Source: Oreohelix idahoensis (Eukaryota; Mollusca; Gastropoda; Stylommatophora; Oreohelicidae). Taken from it: a stretch of 64,000 nucleotides of DNA. The DNA is taken from NCBI GenBank assembly GCA_024509875.1, contig JAMPIV010000584.1, positions 310,001 to 374,000 on the forward strand, given 5' to 3'. How positions within the stretch are numbered: the first letter of the stretch is position 1; every line of letters starts with the position of its first letter. Shown piece after piece: positions 13,590 through 26,800 of this stretch. A model generated the notes under the pieces. It did not search any database. It was not told the DNA's origin and saw only the letters and a list, made by a program, of their open reading frames with translations. Made by a program: the position numbers and the translations under genes.

Positions 13590-14753
13590 TACTAACCTTT
13601 TCAACCAGTGTAAATGTAAACATGTTCAGTATAAATGCAATGAATGTTTTCCGCTCACTGGCATTAAGATTAATGCTCAGAGAGAGTAAAGTTCTGGGGC
13701 AGATGGGATGGTGGAATGAAAGGGGGACACCTGATTTTGTGTCAGGAAATCCAATACTCAGGAGGGTATTTGTTTCTCCCTTATTTCATGATACTAGTCA
13801 GTGGTACCAGTTGGTAGTGCTATCTGTAGAACAAGTGAGTGGTATAAGTGGCGTGCAGTCAAAGCTAGACACCAACATCAGACGGGTCTTAAAAGGCGCT
13901 GGACCAATTTCGTAATTATCCCACGATACTACAAGGGACGTGTTGCAGCCACCAGACTTTACCAGTGACGCGAAGAACCAATCCATGACCTGCAAAGAAC
14001 TAACATCGGCTGGAGCAGAAGCCAACCGACATCTTACTGGCAGCTAAGTACACATTCAGAGCAGCCAAGTGAACGCTTTTCTTTAAGAAAATTTGCAAAA
14101 AAACTCCTATCCAGATCATCACCTGTGATGAAATTTTAAAGAAGATTCCTAATTCCTAAACACATTAGTAAACAAAGAATCTATCTGAAGTGATGGTTTC
14201 AAAGTGGCTAAATTCAATGATCTGATCGCGTGGTATATTAGAAGTTCACAGCAAATGTCATAGCTGCAGAAATTAGTGCTAAGATCTGTTGGCCGTTTCA
14301 GTATATGATCTACTGAAAAAATAAAACAACGCTTGAAGGGGCAGTCAAGAACAATGACGCATAAGATTTAGCCAAAATGCGCAAAAGGCATCGTGTTGGC
14401 TGCAGAATAACCGCAACGTGCTGCGGAATTCAGGACATTAAATCTAAATGCAACACATTAAATTTTATTGCAACGCACTTTCGCAACTATCTCAAATTGG
14501 CAGAATAGAGAAAATCAGAAGTAATCAGCGAGTGTCAGAATTGCTTCCAAGGTGGAGAGGCTCGGTTCGCAGCACCAGCGAAACAAAAATCAACAAGAAG
14601 CTGACACTTAGGAGTCATAACTCAAATCCACCCACCCCCTCCCCCAAGAAAAGCTGTACCCGTAACGTGATTGAAATATATTATTCTGGGTTTACAGCAT
14701 GAAAGCAAAAAGGTTTCTGTTAAAAGCCTTCACCACATGGATTAATAGTTGGG
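13590..14753. other. No gene seen
   Basis: No convincing coding signal; the longest frames match no motif I know. Confidence 0.45.
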
Positions 14754-14769
14754 TAATGATTAATAATAA

Positions 14770-17700
14770 CTCCGCCAATGCCGGTCCCAAGCCCGGATGA
14801 AAAAGGAGGAGGGCGGCCTGCATGGAGGCCGTAAGGAGGCAGCCCATCCACCATGCAAAGGTACAACAGGCCAATCACCTGTTTGCTTTAAATCACGATT
14901 ACTAGCAACACAAGAGAGAAAACTGGACTGATTCTAAAGGCGACGAACTGGAACGGACTACGGACTACGACTTATGGAACTTGGAACACAAGAAGTATAA
15001 ATGGGAAGGAAGAGGAGCTGGTGGAAGAGATGAGGAAAGCAAAACTAGAAATCCTGGCTATAACGGAAACAAAGAAAAAAGGACAAGGAGTCATGGATCT
15101 CGATGGCAATACGCTGCTCTACAGTGGTGTACCCATGTCTGAAAGAGCTAAAGGGGGCGTGGGTTGCATTGTGGCCCAAAATCAAAAAGATGGTATCAAG
15201 GGATGGAACTTTGTCTTGGAGCGCATTATGGTTGTTAAACTAAAAGAAGGAGAAACCATAGTCAACCTGGTCATAGTGTATGGGCCAAATGAGGATGAGA
15301 GAGCAGAGGTCAAGGAGGAATTCTTCGAGCTGCTTCAAAGGACAGTGGATGACTGCCTAGATGAAGTTATCATGCTCGGAGATTTTAATGCCAGAGTTGG
15401 AAATGACCATGCTAGATGGGGTGGAGTTATCGGAAGATATGGAGAAGATACTCTCAGTAACAATGGAAAGCGACTCCTTAGATTCTGCAGTGAGCAGAAT
15501 CTGATCATTACAAACACAAAGTTCCCCCATAAGCGCATACATGCATACACTAGATGTGAACCAACAAAGAATGAGAAGTCAGTGATCGACTATGCCATTG
15601 TTCGGAGAAGCTCATTCAAATATGTCCGAGATGCTAGAGTCTGGAGGGGGCCAGAGATTGGAAGTGATCACTACCTGCTAACAGTCAAAAGAACCACTGA
15701 AAGAATTGCTCAGCCTAGGAACTGTCCAACATCACGCAAGAAACCAAGTAAACGAGCAGGAGAAAAGAGCATTAGGACCTACAAGCTGAGAGAGCCAGAA
15801 ATTAAGACCAGATATCAGGGGCTTATTGCTGCAGCGGTGAGCAACACAGAAGAACGACCTGATGACTCGGAAACCCTCTGGATTAAATTCAAGGATATCA
15901 TAAAGACAGCTGCTGCAGAAGCATGCGGTGAAGTCCGACTTGCTAACAAGAGAAAGAGGACACCTTGGTGGACAGAGGAAGTCAAAGAGAAAATAAGAGA
16001 GAAGAAAATGGCATGGAAACAATACTTAGGAGCTAAAAACACAACAGGACAAATGGAAAAATATAGAGAATATGTGACACTCAGAACAGAAGCAAAGAAC
16101 AAAGTGCTAGCAGCAAAACAGAAGTCCTGGGAAGAATTTGGAGAAAATCTAGAAAAAGACGCACATGAAAACCAGAAATTGTTCTATAAGACCCTAAAGA
16201 ACACGAGGAAGGAAAAACAATGCCCTCTCAAATTTATAAAGGACAAGCAAGGCAAATTGCTTACTGCCCCGAAGGAAGTAATGGGAAGATGGAAAGAATA
16301 TTTCTCAGAACTCCTGGATGGTGAGCATGGTGAAGCATCAGAAATGATAAACACTAGCACAGAAGAGAAAACCAATGATGGTGAAGATGACATAAAGATG
16401 AAAGAACTGAAGGCAGCACTGGAGAAAATCAAGATGGGCAAAGCAGCAGGGCATGATGGTATAACACCAGAAATGGTTAAGTTCATGGGAGCATCAGGCG
16501 ACCTATTACTCTTAAGGGTTTTACAGGCAGCGTGGTATAACAAGACCATACCAAAGGATTGGGAGATTGCCATCATAACACCAATTTTCAAAAAGGGTGG
16601 CAATCGACAGTGTGGAAACCATAGAGGCATATCCCTTCTCATTGTCCCTGGTAAAATCTATTCTAGAATCCTAGAGCAGAGACTCCGACGCCTAGCTGAG
16701 CCACAATTGGATGAGGTCCAGTGCGGATTCCGAGCAAACCGAAGTACTCAAGACCTAATCTTCACACTCAGACAGCTGAGTGAAAAGGCCCTTGAGTATA
16801 AGAGTGAGATGCATCTTTGTTTCATAGATCTGGAAAAGGCGTTTGACAGGGTCCCCTGGAGCAAACTTTGGGACTGTTTGGCAAGGAAGAATATTCCAGT
16901 ACCTCTGATTCATGCTATACAGAGCTTCTACAAGTCTTGCAGAAATTATGTGAGGACAGCAAACCATAAGTCGGAAGAGTTAAGGACCACCACTGGTGTA
17001 AGACAAGGTGATATCCTATCACCTTACCTCTTCATACTCCTTATGGACGATGTCATCAAGGCATGTAAGGAGAGAACAAGAAAGTATTCAGTGGGGTACT
17101 GGAAGATGAGACAGGTCTATATTTCGGAGCTGGCATTTGCTGATGATGTTGCCCTGATTGCTAAATCAGAGGCACATCTCCAATCCAACCTGCAAGTCTG
17201 GAAGGAAGAGCTGGAGAAGAGAGGGATGGTCATAAGCAGCTCTAAAACAAAATCCATGGTGATATCACGAGAAGAAAGAAAACATCAGATTAAGCAGGGA
17301 GAATAGGTCCTGGAGCAGGTCGACCACTTTAAAAACCTCGGAGCTATTATAGACCGAAAGGGAGGCATCAAAGAAGAGTTGGCCACTCGAAAAGCAGCAG
17401 CTGGGAGACTTTTTCAGGCCATAAATCGAGGATTCCTCAGCAAGAGAGAGGTTGGTAAGAAAACGAAGATGGCTGTATACCGCTCCACCTATGTCCCAGT
17501 CTTGACATACGGATGCGAGTCATGGGCAATGACTACAACCCATAAAAGCCAGATCCAAACCTCAGAAATGAGGTACCGTATCTGAGGAAGGTGGTTGAAG
17601 TAACAAGAAGAGACATGGTACACAACCAGACGATACGTCAAGGCCTTAAATCCTACCCCCTGCAGACCCAAGTAGAACAGTCCCAATTAAGATGATTTGG

Positions 17701-17944
17701 CCATGTCTGCAGAATGGGAGAAGATCGGATACCACGACAAGCATGGGAAACAAAGAGCCAAGGATCCAGACCCCGAGGACGACCCAGAGTCCGCTGGGAG
17801 GACAACATTAGACAATCCTTGAAGGATCGAGGACTAGAATGGAACCAGGCCAGGAGGAAGACAGCCGATAGGATAGTCTGGCGCTCTCTCTTCCAAACCT
17901 CTACACCTCACGGTAGAAGGGGAACGACTAAGTAAGTAAGTAAG
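14770..17944 (+). mobile_element. Near full-length APE-type LINE with 16-bp target duplication
   Basis: The sixteen bases TAATGATTAATAATAA lie immediately before (14754-14769) and after (17945-17960) the element, which marks both ends. It opens with a GC-rich leader (ctccgccaatgccggtccc) and closes with a TAAG tandem tail (about 17930-17944), as in LINEs that end in short tandem repeats rather than poly(A). At 3.17 kb with a single EN-RT ORF it fits RTE-like or related compact LINEs; the clade call is inference. Confidence 0.9.
14973..17935 (+). pseudogene. LINE endonuclease-reverse transcriptase ORF, three lesions
   Basis: This protein nicks target DNA and reverse-transcribes its own RNA. 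The first in-frame ATG is at 15030, but family-like sequence (TWNTRSINGKEEE) lies upstream in frame from about 14979, so the original start was earlier. The APE endonuclease spans the first ~225 residues (ITETKKKG, VYGPNEDE, MLGDFNARVG, IGSDHYLL). The RT follows: GKAAGHDGITPEMVK, NHRGISLL, CFIDLEKAFDRVPW (motif A) and LAFADDVALI (motif C, catalytic DD). A thumb and C-terminal region continue to 17935. Lesions are a TAG at 17304-17306, a one-base shift near 17577 and a TGA at 17693-17695 where tryptophan is expected. All lie after the RT core, and the ORF up to 17303 is intact. Confidence 0.9.
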
Positions 17945-17960
17945 TAATGATTAATAATAA

Positions 17961-18603
17961 TGTAAATGAAACTGACTAACAAAATTTGTTGATGTGTACA
18001 CAAAGACATTGTAGATAGAAAACGTCTAATAGTTTACTTGGAAATATAATCTATGAGCCAACTCAATGAGGCATTTAATGAGAGCTCTCCAACCATTCTT
18101 GGTTACAAAAGTTAATTAAGAACTTAAAAGCATACATGAATCAACTGAACATTTTTAAAACAAAATAAACAACCAGAAAGGATGCATTACATAATCCAAG
18201 CAACCACAAGAACATACTGTATTTTGTCGATGTCATATTGAAAACTGTGAATGTAAATAATACTATCCAAATTATTTAATAAAAGTGAACGATACAGAAG
18301 ACGATAAAGAAAAATATTATTTATCCTAACTAAAATGTTTCTTGACCTCAGATCTGCAGATGTTTTCGTTGCACTTTCAGTATACATCTTGTTTACTAGA
18401 TCTTTCATGTACCGATACATTTGCTAAAGAATGAAATCTTTCTTGTGGCATGGCCGACTGTAACTGTGTCTGTATGACCGTTAGCTTAGTAAAACGTCTC
18501 TATCCCGTGGCCACAGCTATATGTATCGTAAGAACGATTCTTGAAGCCATTCACAGATTTGGCATGACATCCCGTAACATAGTATTGTTCATAAAGCTAA
18601 CAT
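17961..18603. other. No gene seen
   Basis: AT-rich DNA without coding signal. Confidence 0.45.
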
Positions 18604-18825
18604 CGAAACCCAGCCCCTGAAGACCCGAGTGGAACAGTCCCAGTTGCGATGATCTGGTTATGTTTGCAGAATTGGAGAAGATAGCCACAACGACAATCAA
18701 GAGCCAGAAATCCAAATATCTAGAACGACCCAAAGTTGGCTGCGAGGATAGCATCAGACAGTCTCTGAAAGACCGAAGACTTGACTGGAGCCGAACCAAA
18801 AGGAAGATAGCCGATAGTGAAATAA
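18604..18825 (+). mobile_element. Degraded LINE 3' fragment related to 17640-17880
   Basis: The stretch parallels the C-terminal coding end of the preceding LINE: 'gaacagtcccag', 'gatgatctgg', 'gcagaattggagaagat', 'cagacagtct' and 'gaagatagccgata' all have counterparts at 17676-17875 in the same order. Substitutions and small gaps have destroyed the frame. Confidence 0.8.
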
Positions 18826-18908
18826 AGTGATAAATCTAACAGCTACTGTTGGAAGATTTACGTGTTCAGGAGCTAATTGTTTTGGAATACATAGTTCATT
18901 ATGGATAT

Positions 18909-19966
18909 CACTGTTTGTTTTATACCTCAACTTATCCCCCAAGACTGTTTGTTTTACACCTCAACTTATCCTCCAAGACTCTGTTTGTTTTGAACAACTT
19001 ATCCTCCAAGACTCTGTTTGTTTTATACCTCAACTTATCCTCCAAGACTGTTTGTTTTACACCTCAACTTATCCTCCAAGACTCTGTTTGTTTTATCCTC
19101 CAAGACTCTGTTTATTTTACAACTAAACTTATCCTTCAAGACTCTGTTTGTTTTATACCTCAACTTATCCTCCAAGACTCTGTTTGTTTTATACCTCAAC
19201 TTATCCTCCAAGACTCTGTTTGTTTTATCCTCCAAGACTCTGTTTATTTTACAACTAAACTTATCCTCCAAGACTCTGTTTGTTTTATACCTCAAATTAT
19301 CCTCCAAGACTCTGTTTGTTTTATACCTCAACGTATCCTCCAAGACTCTGTTTATTTTATACCTCAACTTATCCTCCAAGACTGTTTGTTTTACACCTCA
19401 ACTTATCCTCCAAGACTCTGTTTGTTTTATCCTCCAAGACTCTGTTTGTTTTATACCTCAACTTATCCTATAAGACTCTGTTTGTTTTATCCTCCAAGAC
19501 TCTGTTTATATTACAACTAAACGTATCCTCCAAGACTCAGTTTGTTTTATACCTCAACTTATCCTCCAAGACTCTGTTTGTTTTATTCTCTAAGACTCTG
19601 TTTGTTTTACAACTAAACTTATCCTCCAAGACTCTGTTTGTTTTATACCTCAACTTATCCTCCAAGACTCTGTTTGTTTTATCCTCCAAGACTCTGTTTA
19701 TTTTACAACTAAACTTATCCTCCAAGACTCTGTTTGTTTTATACCTCAACTTATCCTCCAAGACTCTGTTTGTTTTATACCTCAACTTATCCTCCAAGGC
19801 TCTGTTTGTTTTATCCTCCAAGACTCTGTTTATTTTACAACTAAACTTATCCTCCAAGACTCTGTTTGTTTTATACCTCAACTTATCCTCCAAGACTCTG
19901 TTTGTTTTACAACTCAACTTATCCTCCAAGACTCTGTTTGTTCTATACCTCAACTTATCCTCCAAG
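18909..19966. repeat. 36/24-bp minisatellite, ~1.06 kb
   Basis: About thirty head-to-tail units. A standard 36-bp unit joins TTATCCTCCAAGACTCTG to a half containing TTTGTTTTATACCTCAAC. A 36-bp variant replaces that half with a TTTATTTTACAACTAAAC form. A 24-bp unit lacks the 'acctcaactt' part. All lengths are multiples of 12, so long open frames persist on both strands (LSSKTLFVLYLN on plus, LEDKLRYKTNRV on minus). These frames arise from periodicity, not selection. The array stops abruptly at 19966 against a Ty3/gypsy fragment. Confidence 0.95.
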
Positions 19967-20581
19967 TTTATTAAAAACTTCAATGGTCTGACAGCACCTC
20001 TTACTGACCTCACAAAGAAGGGAAAACCCGATAAGGTTTTTTGGACCGCAGAGTGTGAACGCGCTTACGTCACTCTGAAGGAACAACTGTCCAAATACCC
20101 CATTTTAAGGTTACCTGACCTTAACAAACCTTTTGTTTTGCGGGTAGATGCCAGCGGACAGGGAATTGGTTCCACATTACTTCAGGCAGATGACAAGAAT
20201 TCAAACCTGTTATTTCCAGTTGCATACGGTAGCCGAAAACTGAATACAGCAGAAAGGAATTATTCGACCGTGGAGAGAGAATGTTTGGCTCTCGTGAATG
20301 GAATCAGGAGGCACCATGAATATCTATATGGCGTTACATTCATGGTACCAACTGATCATGCTCCATTGGCATTCCTAGGTGCCAATAAGGAATTTAATGC
20401 AAGGATTATGCGTTGGGCTCTATTATTAAGCATGTACTTGTTCAAAGTACCAGGAAAGGGGAATGTTGGAGCGGATTTTATGAGTCGAAATTGGAGTATG
20501 GAGGAGGATGATGCAATAGAGGATAGCAATCATCCGATAGCTAAGGATGACAGTAGTCTTAGTTCCATAAATGAGATATGA
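19967..20581 (+). pseudogene. Ty3/gypsy RT-end and RNase H fragment without integrase
   Basis: The frame begins inside the RT-RNase H connection (FIKNFNGLTAPL) and carries a complete-looking RNase H: FVLRVDASGQGIG (first catalytic Asp), NYSTVERECLALV (Glu), VPTDHAPLAFL (Asp) and the closing VGADFMSR. It stops 30 residues later with no integrase, so RNase H was the last pol domain. This matches elements with integrase ahead of RT, as in the two elements at 48-61 kb. Everything upstream of the RNase H is replaced by the minisatellite, whose frame reads straight into it. Confidence 0.85.
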
Positions 20582-22380
20582 AAGGGTTTCACATCTTCAA
20601 AGCCCGGACGAACTGTGACGTGCAATGGAAATAAAGCCTACTATATCCTACAGCCTTCCGTGACCAAGCCGTAGTTCTAGGATTCGTTGGCAAAGTCAAA
20701 CATTTGACAGACTGCATTACTCATACTTTTAGCCACGCCTCTTTTTCTTGAGTAGTAAACAAACGAGCTTTTTACCAACCTTCGCAACCTGTCATTCCTA
20801 GCAGGGAGCGAACCACGTCAGTTTACGCAAGTTCTTCACGCGAGCTGAGCTGTCAGTATTACGATGACGAGCAAATCGCACGTGGGAAACACGTGGAAAC
20901 AGTTAATGGCCTTTTGAAGATTCTCTCAATAAGGGAGCTAATCCTTTGATGTTTATACACCCAGGGGAGACAAATTCTTTGATCTCAGACGCGAACAGAA
21001 ATCTCGGGGAAAAGCCCGCTTTATGGACTAAGCTTTGTTGTCGTTAGCAGCGGCCGACAGAAGAGAACGTTAAACCCTTGATCGGGGGAAACGTAGTTTT
21101 AGATTTCTCTGCTGGGAAGCAGAGTGTGAGAATTCACATCTTCTAGAGATCATTACAACATGATCCTATATAAACTGAGTCTCTCTCAAATCGTTATCAG
21201 TCATCGCTAAGAAATTTCGGATATTCTAAGCGCGTTATTCTAGAACCACTGTGGCAGTTGTGTTAATAGATTTCGTGGGGATCTTATTCTGTTTTTTCTG
21301 GTAATATAAAATTGTGCTTAAGCGTGTTAATGTGATACGTTACATTATAATTCACTGTGATTTTAGCGTTAAAAACTAGGGAAATAAACAACGCGTAGCT
21401 ATTTTATTCCAGATAGTTTAGTTTTAATGAAAATTTAACCACCCGCTCTATACCACAAGAAGATACGGCTTAGTGACTGACATTTTCTAAAGTGCGACTA
21501 TAGTGAAAGATACGATTCACGTTTATTCGTATTTGTGTAATTGTAGTAAGTGAATGTTAGTTATCCCAGACGTCGAAAATCTAATAGCTATTAACAACAG
21601 GCGATATTCGTTAAGTACGCGTAGGGATAATTAAATCATAATAGACATTGTGCGCTGATCGCTGACCGGAGCGTGCGGGGGAAAGGCTGCATGCCTTAAC
21701 CAAACCTGTGCTCGATAAGCGACGCGCGACACCGGGTACCTTTTAACGTTTACCGGGACTGAAGGAGAGGATGGGAGATCGTCTCGTCCCCTTCCGTGCG
21801 TATAGGTAGAGACATAGAAAAGTAGCATGTTTTTCCTAAATGTTGATCTATTTCTAGCAGATTAGACGTAATTAAACGGCTACCAGCGGTTTTCTACTTT
21901 GGTCCTACTTTTTGGGCTATTGTGGTCTTTTTCTTCATCTACTGAGTGATTAATGCTGTCTTTTACGTGGCTCAAGTGTCCCCCAAGTTCAGCTGTGAGT
22001 AGGACCGGTCAAAGAGGCAAAAATTAACATTTTAAAGTAAAGTAAACTGGACTCTGTACTACCCAGAAATTATTCCATTTTTTTATCAGCCCATTGTGGC
22101 GTAACCAAAGATAACAGAATCATCTAATGGTTGACAGTTGTATTATCGGATTTATCCAGCACGTTACACTGTTTCAAAATCGACACTCACACCAGAGTCA
22201 GTCGATAGGATCTATTATCATCATCAGTTATAACTGGGAACAGTTCTTTTTAGCAACCAGAGGTTTTAAAAGACTAGAAACATTTACTACTGTTTACCGT
22301 GAACACAGATCGCGGAGTTATTCTTCTACAATAACTATCCAATGTGAATTTAGTCCATCCGATAATCAACCACCAAATTT
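20582..22380 (+). other. LTR-like region downstream of RNase H (boundaries uncertain)
   Basis: After the pol stop there is no coding sequence. TGTGACGTGC at 20614 is a possible LTR start. A CTATATAAAC box at ~21171, followed by a TCAGTC initiator-like site ~25 bp on, resembles an LTR promoter. TTTGGCGCC at ~22378 resembles the start of a tRNA-complementary primer site as placed just after a 5' LTR. No second copy is in the window, so neither end is proven. Confidence 0.4.
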
Positions 22381-22870
22381 GGCGCCCCCCTCATAGAAAT
22401 CTTAGGTGTTAGAGAGGAAGGACTGGGGCCAAATTTGGAAGATAGAAAAACCCTGGAAGTTAGATGCAGTATACTCGCAGTACCACGGGATATATCGCCC
22501 AGATAAGCGTGAATGAGTGGCCACTGAATGTCAGACAGAAAGAGTAAATAATTTTCTTAGTTACATAACGTATACCATCACTGTTTTTTTTTTTTGGTGC
22601 TTAACTATTGTGTACTTACGGAGTAACAATTAGTAGAAACTTTGTTCTTGTGTTTTTTTTTCTCTTCACAGTCTATGCTATGACCTAGTGCTAACCTTTA
22701 ACCTTTGGGGTTATTAACTTGGTGGGCTCTTATCTTCTCAAGGAGGGGAGGACATAGGTATTCGGTATATTTCTATACATGTAATTATGATGTATTTAAT
22801 TTTTTCTCTTTAGATGTTTGATGTTGTGTGACCGTCCCAGTGTTTCTTATTTACTTGTAGAACTGGGCAC
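22381..22870. other. No gene seen
   Basis: Non-coding sequence with short T runs, no recognisable element. Confidence 0.4.
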
Positions 22871-23856
22871 TGCACAATTTAGGGTATCATATAACCGTGC
22901 TTGGTAGATTATATTATGTGTTACTAGAGAGTGAGTTGTATGACTGGCTTGAAGTCCGCCAGAGGTCTTGATTCCTCTCTTCTATTTGGGGAGCCAGGTT
23001 CGTTTCTTTGTTTTAAATCCTTCAAAAAAGATGTATTTGTTTTAGGTAAGGTAAGGTGTTGAGAAATTCCTGCATGATCCTTAAATACGTCTTACATTTC
23101 CACAGTAAAAGGTTATTCAAGTTCCTCAAAAGCAGGTGTAATTTTCCAAGAACGTATTTTATTTGCAACAACAGTTCAACCAAAACGAATAAAATACAGA
23201 GCAGATATTTACAGGCATGGAATTCATATTCAGCAAGGTGGCCATTTTCTTAGTATCTCAGTCAATGTACTTCTTTACTTTTGAGCAAAAATGAACATAG
23301 TTTTCTCTGCACAATATACATCGAGTTTGGGGTAAGGCATAATAGTCTATAGCATGTCTACTTACGATCTGTTTGAAAAAATCGTGGAAAAACACCGTTT
23401 CATCTTGGTTATCATATTGATACTAGCTTCTGCACATTGAAAGCTAACTATGTGAAAAATCCTCACAATTATCTAGTCCCACAGTCTAGAATAGAATTAG
23501 TTTGCAGTAAATACCACTGCTTGATCCACATGATCAAAGCGTTATCTAGACACATCTGTTCTCTTCAGGCTTATCAAATCAACTGACTCTTTTCCGGGGA
23601 ATTTCGCTGGGATAGCGTGATTCAGCTCGCTGAGCCTAATCATTGGACTAAAGGATATCACGTGTCTAAGCGTGATATTTTGAACGGCATCTTTTTCTGA
23701 CGCTCCGCTAACCTCATAAAATATACCACTGCTTAACTTTTTATTTATAGTATATCTATTCTCTGTTTCCTACCAATTATCAGTCTATGTTATATTTGGG
23801 TTTTAGTTATAGACCTATAGTCTGTTTTAGACAAAGTAGCGGTATACTCGGCCACA
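22871..23856 (-). repeat. LTR-like direct repeat, left copy (putative 3' LTR)
   Basis: This block is nearly identical to 38886-39874; I count roughly a dozen differences over ~0.97 kb. It ends CGGCCACA, so on the minus strand it begins TGTGGCCGAG, as an LTR would. The similarity fades at the other end, near 22871-22890. It lies downstream, in minus-strand sense, of the gypsy pol gene at 30-35 kb, while its twin abuts that element's gag, so I read the pair as its LTRs. No matching target duplication was found. Confidence 0.65.
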
Positions 23857-26800
23857 TATAGATCCCGGGGCCCTGCAAATGTATCCCGTAGGGAGATATT
23901 TGGCTACTATCAACATCCAAAGACCATTTCCCAAAAATTTCTGAGTCCCAAAAATTTTCAAAAAAAATTTTCAAAGTTAAAAAAATTTTCAAAATATTTT
24001 GCCTAAGTCTTAATCTTGGGCTCCTGTATATATATGACCTTCATCCCTTGACCAAACCTTATTAATGGACAATCATTTCAAAAATTTCTTAAGTCCTTAT
24101 CATATCAGGGTATATGGCAACAAAATTTAATTTGGCAACCCTGAACTACAAAAATGTTTCAAACATTCATCTAATCTATAGTGTCGCCACTCAAAAATTA
24201 CAGGAGTGGGAACATTGTACCAACTGAACAATTATCAATGACAACTTACTATAAAACCACATCAAATTCTGTCTACATAAACAATATAGTTAATCAACAT
24301 TATTAACTAACTTGGTAAGGGGAGGAGAAAACTGTTAATATCATGTCTTTATTCTGTATTGGCTCCTATCTCAGGATACTCAAAATATTTCAGGATCTCC
24401 ATGTTACAAATTCTTCCTGGTGCTCCAATATAGTATGCATTCAAGTTATATTCCAGTAGAAAGTATTCAAATTCTTTTCAAAATAATCCACGTTATCTTT
24501 GTAATGATGATCCAATTGCATAAAACAGCCAATTCCCTCGTGGTTACTCATCATTTTCATTTTTTTTTCTTTTTCAGTGAATGATCTACTTACTCATTAT
24601 TACATGTGTAAAACATCACCAGACATATATGTGCAAACATTTTCAAACTATAATGTAACAAACATCATTTTAATATGCAATCATAATTTACACAATGAAA
24701 ATATTCAAAACCTCATGGCTTATCCCTATTAATTCATATCTGAATTTTCGTCATGTAGTTGATATTCTCTAAGTGATATGTATATAGGTTCGTTTCAAGT
24801 GTCCATCACTGTATAAAATGTTCTATTTTTTTCTTCAAAATATGCGATGTTTTGCTCCCAAAATATATAAGTTATACGTTTGGTGGTGATCCTGTCCATA
24901 AATAACTCGGTTATTTCCAATCATTCATAGATTTATCCTTATCTTCTGTCAACACAGTATTATCCTATTATTCTAGAAATTTTTTTTTTTTTCAAAAATG
25001 TTCCTTGCACTACAATTCAGTGATTATCAGACCAATATGTTACCAACATGTTACTACAAATGTATAAAGTAAAAGGGGAAAAAAACTTTCAAAACACCAT
25101 CAATTGTCCACATTGGTTCCTGTATCACCTTGTTCTCTCTGTTAAGACAACCTTCCTGGTACTCCAGACAATATGTGTCCATTTTATCTCAAGGCATCCT
25201 TGTATAAAGTTTTCAATTTTTTTTTCTTAACTCCAATGTATCATTTATGGTGCTCCAATAAATTATACAGTTGAATCGTTTCTAGTCCTCCTGTTATTTT
25301 GAAAATCCATCATTTACTAACCCATTACTTACTATGTCTAGCAATACTTTTGTCCAAAACTCATCAAACAATCATTTATGTAACAACCAACGTGCATGTC
25401 ATAACCTTTGGACAACATGAAAAAAATGTTGTTATATTACATTATGTGCAGTACTTTCAACACTAGCTCTGTCTTCGCAGGTCGAAGATTTTTCAGAGCT
25501 TTGCAGTGTTTATAACATCTGCTGTCAGAACAGTATGTCTGATACAGCCAGATGGGCAGTCTATGATCCTTAATTCAAAAACATTTTCAGTCATTTACGA
25601 TGTAGGCGTAGGTCATTTGGGTATGTGTATCATATGTCATCCATGAATCAGCAACATGTATTTTCATCCTGGGTCTTCCGCAATTGCGGATATCTTTGGT
25701 AGGGGCATCTATTTTTCTTCTTATCTCCATTTTGTGTATCCTCAGCACATGTAACCTTGGGGGGTATGACATTTATTCTATGTGTTCCTCTCTCATGAGG
25801 AATCATCATATTTCTGTATGTCAAAATGTGTCAGTCATTCTTGACTATCTGTTATATCATTTCTTAACAACAGCAATTTCATAAGTGATCTATGGTCATA
25901 ATTTTCGTGTATTGTACTTTCTCACCTATGTTATCAGCATATGAAAAATCAGCACAATAAATCATCAGTACCTTCAAATTAATATCAGGGATCATCATCT
26001 CTTGTATTTAAAATTCAACAAAATTTCCAGTCATTTTTCAAAGGCATACGTCTTTGGGAACTGGGTATTCTATGTCATCTATATATCATCATCCATCATA
26101 TGTCATCTGTGAATGATCATCATATTTTTTTTCTTATGTTTCCGCAACATAGTATCCTTGGTGGGGGTATCATGTTCAGAGAGTATCTTCTTCGTATAGG
26201 TTCAGTCTTAGTGAACTCAGACATTTTGTCAAAGTACCAAATCATCTGTCACGTACAAACAGAATGTCCAAGTTACAAGCAAGTCACATATATCAGAGAC
26301 CATCTCATCAGTCTCATACTCTTACTTTCATGTAAACATTTTTCAGGTCATTATCAATCATTTGTCACGTAACTACGTATAGACAAAAATCAAGTAATGT
26401 ATAACATTATTCTCAATGGGCATCCTATCTCATGGGTGTGATTTCTTATGCACCATAAACAAACCCTATTATGTGGTATCAATGCATAGGCAGCATAAAC
26501 AAAACATAGTTTCACCATCCTCTGTAGCATAGGCTTTAGGCCTGTCTGGCACAGTCATCATATGCAACTAGTGCAGAGTCAGCATATGTAAATGCTATCC
26601 AGGGTGTCAGTGCATAGGCAGTATATGCAAATAGTGGCGGTGTAGTCAATCTGGGGTCAGCAAATACAAATGCTATCAAAGGGTGTTTTCATTTGCAAGG
26701 TCATCATGTGCAAATGTTATTGGGGCATGTGGCATAAACAGTATCATCAAATAGTGGCGGGATGTATTCTATTTCACCCTGAAATACAAGTGGAGCAATG

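Noticed and set aside
18849..19964. Long overlapping open frames on both strands of the minisatellite
   Set aside because: They result from 36/24-bp periodicity without stop codons; the peptide merely repeats the DNA unit.
18909..19966. CRISPR-like array
   Set aside because: Units are contiguous with no unique spacers, and the window is clearly eukaryotic transposon DNA.
23056..23253. Small gene identical to the one at 39073-39270
   Set aside because: Same chance frame in two copies of one LTR-like repeat; no motif and no independent evidence of coding.
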